From NCBI GenBank assembly GCA_946405625.1, contig CAMJHQ010000014.1:22813-86812 (forward strand): a stretch of 64,000 bases of DNA, given 5' to 3'. This DNA is from an uncultured Lachnospiraceae bacterium (lineage in GTDB: Bacteria > Bacillota > Clostridia > Lachnospirales > Lachnospiraceae). The first letter of the stretch is position 1; every line of letters starts with the position of its first letter. The position numbers and the translations under genes were made by a program. Under the pieces are notes generated by a model that was not told the DNA's origin, searched no databases, and worked only from the letters and a program-made list of their open reading frames with translations. Below, piece by piece: positions 27,106-33,917 of this stretch.

Positions 27106-27408
27106 TTAATTTTTTTTACTGTTCTTATAGATAAACTTTGCGGCTTTAAACATATTTTTTATATTCTTAAAACCGTTAACTATATAATTTTTTGCCCTTA
27201 CGAAGAAGTTATCCTTCTTCTTATCAGTAACATACTGAACTTCCTCTTTTCTCGGGCGCTGTCCGGCCAGAGCAACCTTATGTTTTCCTGCCTCATTTCG
27301 ATATATCTTCAGTCCCGATCTTTTAAGCTCGTCGCACCTTGCGATATATTCCCTTATTTCAAATTCATATAATCTGTCAAGTTCCTCAGCTAAACTGTCT
27401 AAATTCAT
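27106..27408 (-). CDS. Small basic hypothetical protein
   Basis: 100 residues starting MNLDSLAEELDRLYEFEIRE, with a GAGGGA ribosome site. The first half is predicted helical; the C-terminal ~40 residues are strongly basic and amphipathic (NIKNMFKAAKFIYKNSKKN). No family recognised. It follows the histidine kinase gene by 17 bases, so it is probably the last gene of the RR/ABC/kinase operon. A membrane-surface or nucleic-acid-associated role would fit the charge pattern, without direct evidence. Confidence 0.6.
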   Translation of the reverse strand: MNLDSLAEELDRLYEFEIREYIARCDELKRSGLKIYRNEAGKHKVALAGQRPRKEEVQYVTDKKKDNFFVRAKNYIVNGFKNIKNMFKAAKFIYKNSKKN

Positions 27409-27425
27409 ATTAATTCCCTCTTCAC

Positions 27426-28322
27426 TTATTTCTTAAATAAAACCTCTATAGTGAATATCCCGTCCTTCAGATAGGCTTTGATGCTTCCTCCCATTCGTTC
27501 CGTCAGATTCTTCGAGATGGTAAGACCCAGACCCGAATTACTGCTTGATCTTACAGCATCCTTCGTGAAATATCTCTCAAATACCTTTTCAGCATCATCC
27601 TGCGTCATCTTCGAAGCACCGTTTGCCATCGTAAATCTGTAGCCCTCATCAGTTTCTTTTAGAGAAATACTGTAAGAACCCTCTCCATGACTGAGGGCGT
27701 TACTGATAATGTTGGAGAATATCCTGACGAAGCCGTCCTTATCACCTACGACCGTCATCTTCTTCTCATCTATATCAACCTCCGGCTCTGAATTCTGCTT
27801 CTCAAAATCCACGTAATAAAGAGCTATCACTGAGGTGACTATGCGCCTCAGATCCAGCTCTTCCTGCTCAAGAGTTACGGAATCGGTCTTAAGTCTTGAA
27901 TAATAATAGAGCTGATTGATAAGCTGATTTGTTGTATTCTGTCTCTCTATTATAACATCAAGATATCTGGACTTTTCTTCCTCCGTAAGATCTACGGAGC
28001 GGAGCATTTCCGCATAACCTCCCGCCGATGTCATCGGCGTTCTCAAGTCATGCGACAGTTCTGAGATAGTTTCTCTGATATTTACCATGCTCCGATCCAC
28101 ATCTTCTATTCTTTTTTTATCCTCGTCGAGAATATCATTCATATCATTTATGAGACCGTTAAATGTATCCTGCCCGGTTACATTTCTTAAAAGGGCATTG
28201 GTTCTTATCCCCTTCATAGCTTGAAGCTGCTTTCTCACGGTATTAAGAGACATATGTACCCTTACGATATAAACCGCCATGAGAATTAATAGAATTGTCT
28301 CAGCAATGATAATTAATAACAT
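27426..28322 (-). CDS. Sensor histidine kinase
   Basis: 298 residues: one N-terminal transmembrane helix (residues about 1-21) with almost no outside loop, a linker coil, HisKA with SELSHDLRTPMTSAGGYAEM (phosphorylated His about residue 91), and HATPase with N box NIISNALSHG and G2 box SGLGLTISKNL. The lack of a sensory domain suggests sensing through a partner protein such as the ABC transporter encoded just before it, as in Bce-like and lantibiotic-immunity systems. It is the likely partner of the response regulator at 30.1-30.7 kb. Starts 2 bases after the permease stop. Confidence 0.92.
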   Translation of the reverse strand: MLLIIIAETILLILMAVYIVRVHMSLNTVRKQLQAMKGIRTNALLRNVTGQDTFNGLINDMNDILDEDKKRIEDVDRSMVNIRETISELSHDLRTPMTSAGGYAEMLRSVDLTEEEKSRYLDVIIERQNTTNQLINQLYYYSRLKTDSVTLEQEELDLRRIVTSVIALYYVDFEKQNSEPEVDIDEKKMTVVGDKDGFVRIFSNIISNALSHGEGSYSISLKETDEGYRFTMANGASKMTQDDAEKVFERYFTKDAVRSSSNSGLGLTISKNLTERMGGSIKAYLKDGIFTIEVLFKK

Positions 28323-28324
28323 TT

Positions 28325-29056
28325 TTAGTTGATATCTTCCTTTCTGAAGATTCCTATAGCTGCTATGGTTAATATGATTGTCATAACGATAAGTATAGCA
28401 TAAGCTGTCACATTTTGCGTAGGATCCGGACTGATCACAGTTACGTCAGTCATAAGATTTATATATGATGAATAATGCGCTAATTTTTCGTTATGTGTCA
28501 TTGCTCCGATAAACATAGATCCCACATCGGATATGATCGGCATAAATGATGCGATCATTATAACACCTGATGATTTTTTAATGAATGTATAAAGGAACAA
28601 TATTAAAGCTGTAAAATTAAATATAATAACTAAATATCCAAGCAGGCTGAATCCTACGCTTTTTATATCAAAGAGTCCGACACCGTTTCCGATAAGCGTT
28701 CCCATTACGAATCCGGCAAACTGCATTATTACTGTAAATATATATGTGGATATTCCGGCTACCAAGATAGTACCGAGACAATATTTTGTTCTGTCCACAC
28801 CTTTTCCGAGCATCTGCTTAACACTTGAGGTTGTCATATCAGCGGATATTATATTATTTATAAATACTGTAATAAACAGATAAATGTATGTTTCAGATAG
28901 TGCCTTGAACATATCTGCACCTGTTACAGGTTCATAACTAAACCCCATCGCCATCAGTACTATAAAAACCGCAAAACAGATACTTGATATTCCCGTAATT
29001 TTGGTTGAATGAAGTTTTCTTGTTTTAAAAAACTGACTTGATATTACATTACTCAT
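28325..29056 (-). CDS. ABC-2 type transporter permease
   Basis: 243 residues with six hydrophobic segments, N-terminal cytoplasmic region SNVISSQFFKTRKLHSTKIT, and the ABC-2 layout seen in lantibiotic-immunity (LanE/G, BcrB) permeases. It overlaps the ATPase gene by 8 bases, so the two form one transporter. Substrate unknown; peptide-antibiotic export or detoxification is suggested by the neighbouring two-component genes. Confidence 0.85.
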   Translation of the reverse strand: MSNVISSQFFKTRKLHSTKITGISSICFAVFIVLMAMGFSYEPVTGADMFKALSETYIYLFITVFINNIISADMTTSSVKQMLGKGVDRTKYCLGTILVAGISTYIFTVIMQFAGFVMGTLIGNGVGLFDIKSVGFSLLGYLVIIFNFTALILFLYTFIKKSSGVIMIASFMPIISDVGSMFIGAMTHNEKLAHYSSYINLMTDVTVISPDPTQNVTAYAILIVMTIILTIAAIGIFRKEDIN

Positions 29057-29960
29057 GACTATTACCTCCCATACGCTCCATAAAGTATTCTTCGAGATCC
29101 TGACCGCTTACACCAATAGCCTCCACATCTACGCCTGCTTCTACAAGCATCTTGTTGACCAGGCTGACCTCATCCAGATGGTCAAAGATATAAATAGTCA
29201 TATCATCCACAACCTTATAATCAGTACAGGACAGATTATTCTCAAGCACATAAGCCGCACTCTTAACATCATAGGTCTTAAGAGTAATGTTCTTCTTGCA
29301 TCTCTCGAAAAGCTCTTCTTCAGTGAACTCTTCAAGCAGATTACCGTTGTCAATTATTCCGTATCTCGTGGAAAGCTTTGAAAGCTCTCCTAAAATGTGT
29401 GAAGAGATAAGGATTGTCATATTCTTTTCTCTGTTTAACTTGGTAAGAAGATTTCTCACCTCTACGATACCTTCCGGATCGAGACCGTTAACCGGTTCAT
29501 CAAGTAGAAGGAAATCAGGATAACCGAGAAGTGCTATTCCGATAGCAAGCCTCTGCTTCATACCCATTGAATACTTCTTGGTAACCTTGCTGTTTCCCTT
29601 GAGTCCTATCATATCAAGTATTTCATCTATATTTCTGTTATCGGTAATTCCGACAAGCTTGTTATAAAACTTCAGATGATCTGCAGCATTCATGTCCGGA
29701 TAAAGTGCCGGCTGCTCTATGAGACATCCTACACGGTTAAGGACATTCTTAGTTCCGTCATTTCCGAAAAGCTTTATCTCACCCTTTGTCTGACAAGCAA
29801 GACCTCCTACCATTTTCATGATAGTTGTTTTACCTGCTCCATTCTTTCCGATAAGACCGTATATATCACCTTCATATATGGTCATATTCACATCATCAAC
29901 AACCGATTTACGTCCGTAGTTTTTTGTAAGTCCGTATGTTTCAAGTACCGTTGTTCCCAT
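29049..29960 (-). CDS. ABC transporter ATPase (BcrA-like)
   Basis: 303 residues from the ATG at 29960, which has an AAGGAG site (the longer frame to 29984 has none). Walker A YGLIGKNGAGKTTIMKM, signature YSMGMKQRLAIGIALLG, Walker B DFLLLDEPVNGLDPEG, and switch His in LISSHILGEL. The C-terminal ~90 residues are the accessory domain typical of the BcrA/LanF group. Powers export by the ABC-2 permease encoded next. Direct repeats and a 20-bp palindrome lie in its upstream spacer. Confidence 0.93.
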   Translation of the reverse strand: MGTTVLETYGLTKNYGRKSVVDDVNMTIYEGDIYGLIGKNGAGKTTIMKMVGGLACQTKGEIKLFGNDGTKNVLNRVGCLIEQPALYPDMNAADHLKFYNKLVGITDNRNIDEILDMIGLKGNSKVTKKYSMGMKQRLAIGIALLGYPDFLLLDEPVNGLDPEGIVEVRNLLTKLNREKNMTILISSHILGELSKLSTRYGIIDNGNLLEEFTEEELFERCKKNITLKTYDVKSAAYVLENNLSCTDYKVVDDMTIYIFDHLDEVSLVNKMLVEAGVDVEAIGVSGQDLEEYFMERMGGNSHE

Positions 29961-29986
29961 CAATCTGCTCCTTTCTGCAAGCATTA

Positions 29987-30060
29987 ATTATCTTATGTAA
30001 GATAATCTAACAGAGAAGTTTCAGATTATCCTTTAAAAAGTTTAAAGAAAGTTTAAAGTT
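29987..30060 (-). promoter_or_regulatory. Operator candidates before the ABC transporter genes
   Basis: Two sites lie between the response-regulator stop and the ATPase start. A perfect 20-bp palindrome ATTATCTTA-TG-TAAGATAAT is at 29987-30006. Two adjacent 11-bp direct repeats AAGTTTAAAG(A/T) are at 30039-30049 and 30050-30060; such helical-turn spacing is typical for OmpR-family binding. They suggest an internal regulated promoter for the transporter genes. Confidence 0.5.
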
Positions 30061-30061
30061 T

Positions 30062-30745
30062 TTACTCGGACATTTTAAAGCCGATTCCCCACACCGTCTT
30101 TATATACTCTTTCTCGTTTCCGAGAGCCTCAAGCTTTTTCCTTATATTGCTGACATGCACATTTACCGTATTATCCTCGGGGATATAGGCTTCTCCCCAT
30201 ACCGATTCATAAATGTTATCCTTTGTGAAGACCTTCTTCGGATTCCTTACCATCAGCTCGAGTATTTCAAACTCCTTACGAGTAAGATCGAGCGGTTTTC
30301 CTCCGACTGAAGCAGAATGATTTTCAATATCTATTTCTATATCCTTAAATGTTATCTTGTCTGAGCCTTTTGGTATATCCCTTTTTCCTATACGCCTTAA
30401 TATCGCTTCTATACGGACAAGAAGGTCGCTGTTTTCAAAAGGCTTTACTATATAATCATCGGCGCCTTCCCTCATCATTCCTACTCTTGTATCAAGTGCA
30501 TCCAGCGCAGATACGCAGAGTATTCCCGCATCGGTCCTACCCTTCAGCTTCTTCAAAACCTCATCCCCCTGCATTCCCGGAAGCATGATATCGAGAATTA
30601 TCAGATCAAATTCCTCTCTCTCGACGAGAAGCATTGCTTCCGTACCCGAATAAGCAGATACAGTCTCATATCCGCTCTTCGTGAGGAGCTCCGTCTCCAT
30701 TTCCTGAATCTCTACATTATCTTCAACTATAAGAATCCTGTTCAT
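30062..30745 (-). CDS. OmpR-family response regulator
   Basis: 227 residues. Receiver domain with acidic pair VEDNVE, phospho-Asp in LIILDIMLPGMQGD (about residue 52), and Lys in YIVKPFENSD; C-terminal winged helix with LTRKEFEILELMVRNPKKVF and VNVHVSNIRKKL. Partner of the kinase at 27.4-28.3 kb. AAAGGA ribosome site. First gene of the operon, with repeats in its leader region. Confidence 0.95.
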   Translation of the reverse strand: MNRILIVEDNVEIQEMETELLTKSGYETVSAYSGTEAMLLVEREEFDLIILDIMLPGMQGDEVLKKLKGRTDAGILCVSALDALDTRVGMMREGADDYIVKPFENSDLLVRIEAILRRIGKRDIPKGSDKITFKDIEIDIENHSASVGGKPLDLTRKEFEILELMVRNPKKVFTKDNIYESVWGEAYIPEDNTVNVHVSNIRKKLEALGNEKEYIKTVWGIGFKMSE

Positions 30746-30778
30746 AGTATCAGTCCTTTAAAAACTATTTCAAAAAAA

Positions 30779-30817
30779 TCAAAACATAATTATCAAAACA
30801 GAAATATCAAAACATAA
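30779..30817 (-). repeat. Three 13-bp direct repeats upstream of the response regulator
   Basis: ATCAAAACA occurs at 30779, 30792 and 30805 (plus-strand reading), exactly 13 bases apart, with related spacers. On the minus strand this is TGTTTTGAT three times, about 35-70 bases before the response-regulator ATG. It could be a binding array for autoregulation. The remaining spacer up to 30983 is A+T-rich and holds the divergent promoter of the metallophosphoesterase gene. Confidence 0.6.
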
Positions 30818-30983
30818 TTATATAATATAACAGGAATAAATTATAAATATAATTCAAGTCTCGATCAGATCCGCTTAACTTTAACATTATATCACAGCTT
30901 ATCAATTAATTCTTCAAATGAGTATTTTCTTAATGAAATATATACGATATAATTATTTCTATAAATTATTTAGGGGATTTTTT

Positions 30984-32075
30984 ATGTGGATTGCGATTCT
31001 GATAATTTCATTACTCGCCCTGATCCTGGGAATCATTTATATGATGTTTAAGATCAGGCATATACCGTTTATTCTCAAGCTTTCAAAAGATAAAAGAGGT
31101 CTGAGCTTCTTTATTTCGCTGCTTATTATAATTATTTTCCTGGTAATAATGAGTTTCATAACCACCGTGATCAATTCGGTAGTCATTTTCCTGCATCTGA
31201 TTCTTTTTACTTTGATTTTTTCCCTGTTAGTCCGAATATTGAAAAGAGTCTTTAAGCTGAATTATCCGGCATATTCAGCATTATATCTGGCAGTACTCTT
31301 CAGCATTGCTTATCTTTCAACTGCTTTTTATCTTTGTAAAAATGTATGGCCGGAATATTACAAGCTCACTACCGAAAAAGAAACAGGATCGATCAGAATT
31401 GCTCTTTTAGCCGATTCTCATCTTGGTACAACCTTTAATGGTGAAGGCTTTGCAAAGCTGCTCGTTAAAATCGAATCAGAATCTCCGGACCTGCTTGTTA
31501 TTCCGGGAGATTTCGTTGATGATTCAACTACCCGTGAAGATATGGTAACGGCATGCAGTGCTCTCGGCAGCTTTAAATGTAAGTATGGAGTATACTTTGC
31601 ATACGGAAATCACGATAGAGGCTATAGCAGAAACGAATCCTCAGATTTCAGAGAAGCTGACCTTATCTCGGAACTCGAAAAAAACGGAGTTACAGTCCTG
31701 AAGGATGATCATGTACTTCTTGATAACAGATTCTATGTTGTTGGAAGAGAAGACGCATCTTACGAAAGAGCCGACATAGATACACTTCTTTCCGGACTTG
31801 ATACCGATAAATATATAATTGTACTCGATCATCAGCCTAACGATTATGAAAACGAAGCCGATTCATCTGCAGACCTTGTACTATCCGGTCACACGCACGG
31901 CGGTCAGCTTTTCCCTATCACATATCTCGGCGAATTAATGGGTGCAAATGACAACACTTATGGATATAAGCAGATCAATAAGACAGATTTCATCGTAACC
32001 TCAGGCATCTCCGACTGGGCTATAATCTTTAAAACAGGCACAAAATCGGAGTATGTAATAATCAATATCGAATGA
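30984..32075 (+). CDS. Membrane-anchored metallophosphoesterase (YkuE/YaeI-like)
   Basis: 363 residues from the ATG at 30984, chosen for its AGGGGAT ribosome site. Four hydrophobic segments fill the first ~115 residues, followed by a calcineurin-like domain: LLADSHLGTTF, VIPGDFVDDS, FAYGNHDRGYSR, LDHQP and SGHTHGGQLFP, which together give the full dinuclear metal site. Family members cleave phosphate esters or diesters; lipid substrates such as UDP-diacylglucosamine analogues are possible but unproven. The catalytic domain probably faces outward or the membrane surface. Transcribed divergently from the RR/ABC operon and convergent with the discoidin-like gene. Confidence 0.92.
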   Translation: MWIAILIISLLALILGIIYMMFKIRHIPFILKLSKDKRGLSFFISLLIIIIFLVIMSFITTVINSVVIFLHLILFTLIFSLLVRILKRVFKLNYPAYSALYLAVLFSIAYLSTAFYLCKNVWPEYYKLTTEKETGSIRIALLADSHLGTTFNGEGFAKLLVKIESESPDLLVIPGDFVDDSTTREDMVTACSALGSFKCKYGVYFAYGNHDRGYSRNESSDFREADLISELEKNGVTVLKDDHVLLDNRFYVVGREDASYERADIDTLLSGLDTDKYIIVLDHQPNDYENEADSSADLVLSGHTHGGQLFPITYLGELMGANDNTYGYKQINKTDFIVTSGISDWAIIFKTGTKSEYVIINIE

Positions 32076-32100
32076 TTGATCGATACTATTCACAGTTACA

Positions 32101-32150
32101 AATAGCCATATGCAGTCTGCTTACTCGTAAGCAGACTGCATATGGCTATT
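32101..32150. repeat. Perfect 24-bp inverted repeat (50-base palindrome)
   Basis: Arms 32101-32124 and 32127-32150 are exact reverse complements separated only by TC. The arm begins AATAGCCATATGCAGTC. It sits 26 bases past the metallophosphoesterase stop in a convergent spacer. No T tract follows on either strand, so it is not a standard intrinsic terminator, although a 24-bp RNA stem could still stop or protect transcripts in both directions. Confidence 0.9.
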
Positions 32151-32189
32151 ATAAACTCAGTATCAGCTACTTCAACTCATTAATAATGT

Positions 32190-32270
32190 CAGACCCTCCG
32201 GTAAATTATAATAGATTTTGCCGGAGGGTTAGTCACGTTTGAAAATCTATAAAACAAGCCGGAGGGTCTG
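32190..32270. repeat. Nested inverted repeats with alternative pairing
   Basis: Outer arms CAGACCCTCCGG (32190-32201) and CCGGAGGGTCTG (32259-32270) are exact complements. Inner arms ATAGATTTT and AAAATCTAT nest within. A second CCGGAGGG at 32221-32228 can compete for the first arm. The pair of alternative hairpins resembles an attenuator or a small mobile-element remnant. No gene covers 32076-32322. Confidence 0.7.
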
Positions 32271-32322
32271 TGGTAAATAACAATATGACATTTACGGTTG
32301 CTATTAATAGTAAATGTATATA

Positions 32323-33135
32323 TTATCCTCTTCCGTACACCTCTATCTGGGTAAGTGCAGGAAAAGGAGAAGGATCATCTGCTTTTATCAGCTTACTGAG
32401 TGTCAGCCAGCTGATCTTCTTTTTATCTATTTCTATAATATGCGGTTTAATACTCTTTTCAAGCTTCTGAACCAGTTCGGTTCCGTCTGAAAAACTGATA
32501 GTCACTTCCTTCCACCAGCTGTCATGAGGAAAATCCGCTCTTGTATATAAAACAATCTTATCTATCTCAACGTCTCTTCCGAAATCAAGTTTCATCTCGG
32601 CATCCGGATTACGATTGATCCCCCAGGATTCATACGGCCACTCACCATGCGATAGATTTGCCGTAACTCCGTCTATTGCATTTCTTGCGGCAAATACGGA
32701 TTCGCCTCGAGTCTCTACATTTGCGGTCGCATGCGGATAGCAATTTGTATCTCCGTGCTGATCGCACACATTCAGAGAAAGATTCCGATATGCTTCTATC
32801 TCATCTTCCCTTGCAATCCTGGCATAGAGATAATGCCTGTTTCCCGTAAAAACTTTAGGAGAATAACAGATACGCTTCTCTCCGAACGGAACATAGAAAG
32901 ATACATTATCGGTTATATAACAAAATGCAGCTCCGAGAGCATCATCCACTTGAAGAAATACGTGAATATTCTTTCTTGATGTCTCAAGCACTATTCTGTC
33001 ACCCTCTTTATATTCCGCGGTGCAGACCAGATCAACCGAGTCCTCTCCGTGACTCACACATATTGTTTTATCATTTTTATCAAGAACCTTTAATGTAAGC
33101 ATATCCATATCATTATCTCGCTTTCTTTTATTCAT
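32323..33135 (-). CDS. Discoidin (F5/8 type C)-like sugar-binding protein
   Basis: 270 residues from the ATG at 33135; a longer frame begins at a GTG at 33195 but that part comes from repeat DNA, so it is doubtful. The C-terminal ~150 residues read as an F5/8 type C (CBM32-like) jelly roll: ARNAIDGVTANLSHGEWPYE, SWGINRNPDAEMKLDFGRDV, then DKIVLYTRADFPHDSWW and a final LTQIEVYGRG. The N-terminal ~100 residues form a beta-rich region of unknown family. No signal peptide, so it appears cytoplasmic, unusual for a CBM32-like domain. It is the last gene of the uronate locus and may bind oligosaccharides for GH88 or the DUF2264 protein. Confidence 0.75.
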   Translation of the reverse strand: MNKRKRDNDMDMLTLKVLDKNDKTICVSHGEDSVDLVCTAEYKEGDRIVLETSRKNIHVFLQVDDALGAAFCYITDNVSFYVPFGEKRICYSPKVFTGNRHYLYARIAREDEIEAYRNLSLNVCDQHGDTNCYPHATANVETRGESVFAARNAIDGVTANLSHGEWPYESWGINRNPDAEMKLDFGRDVEIDKIVLYTRADFPHDSWWKEVTISFSDGTELVQKLEKSIKPHIIEIDKKKISWLTLSKLIKADDPSPFPALTQIEVYGRG

Positions 33136-33137
33136 CT

Positions 33138-33260
33138 GATCAATCTTCCGATACTCAGAAACAACCCTCACATATTTCAGATTTATCTCCGTCACATCAG
33201 ATCAATCTTCTCATATTTCATATTTATCACAGTCACATTAGATCAGTCTTCCGAAGTCAC
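33138..33260. repeat. Degenerate tandem repeat between yesL and the discoidin-like gene
   Basis: GATCAATCTTC occurs at 33138 and 33200, with GATCAGTCTTCCG at 33241. Between them are matching segments of the form CATATTTCA..TTTATC..GTCACATYA. The array joins the end of yesL to the start of the discoidin-like gene. Confidence 0.6.
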
Positions 33261-33899
33261 CTCAGCTTCAATGTCATCCTCTTCATCCTTCAGATTCCAT
33301 CCGTACTTTGGAAATACGAATTTCGTGAGAATTATACTGTTAACATATGCAGCAACTCCCGGAGTTATAAGGAGGATCGGCCAGAATACAAAAATCGAAA
33401 CCGCGATCATACATGCCAGAATAACTGTCATAAAAAGCGCCCACGAAAAATGCTTTATGCATACCATAAAAGTCATCATAAAAAGATTAGGTATTCCGGT
33501 AGATAATCTTCCGTTAAGAGCAAAAATAACTGTAAAGATAAGAAGATATAAAAATGCAAATATTATAAGTGCCCATAACAGTGTAAGTGCAACCTCAGAA
33601 CCAACCTTCTGATATTGTATTATCGAAAATGACAGCATACCTCCGATAAGCCCAAGAATGATCCATATCACTGTCGACTGCTTAAAGCTCTCCTTAAAGC
33701 CCTTCAAAAAAGTCTTGAAGAGATATCCTTCTCTGTTTTCGGCCAGCTTAAGTGTCGTATAATAGAGCGCACTTGTAGATGCTCCGATAGTAATTACAGG
33801 AAGACTGAATAAGAACCAGAAGAATGACAGGATCATTGCATCTGCAACCTTACCCATAAATACCCATATAGGATTATCATATGCAAACAGTTTCGACAT
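33243..33899 (-). CDS. YesL family (DUF624) membrane protein
   Basis: 218 residues from the ATG at 33899, which has a GGGG site 11 bases upstream; in-frame starts at 33908 and 33911 also exist. The DUF624 pattern is clear: NPIWVFMGKVADAMILSFFW, FSLPVITIGASTSALYYTTL, KTFLKGFKESFKQST, and an acidic tail. Five membrane segments. YesL proteins accompany sugar ABC transporter loci with YesM/YesN regulators; their biochemical role is unknown. The gene begins 19 bases after the DUF2264 gene. Confidence 0.88.
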   Translation of the reverse strand: MSKLFAYDNPIWVFMGKVADAMILSFFWFLFSLPVITIGASTSALYYTTLKLAENREGYLFKTFLKGFKESFKQSTVIWIILGLIGGMLSFSIIQYQKVGSEVALTLLWALIIFAFLYLLIFTVIFALNGRLSTGIPNLFMMTFMVCIKHFSWALFMTVILACMIAVSIFVFWPILLITPGVAAYVNSIILTKFVFPKYGWNLKDEEDDIEAEVTSED

Positions 33900-33917
33900 A
33901 TTATTCATCACCCCATA

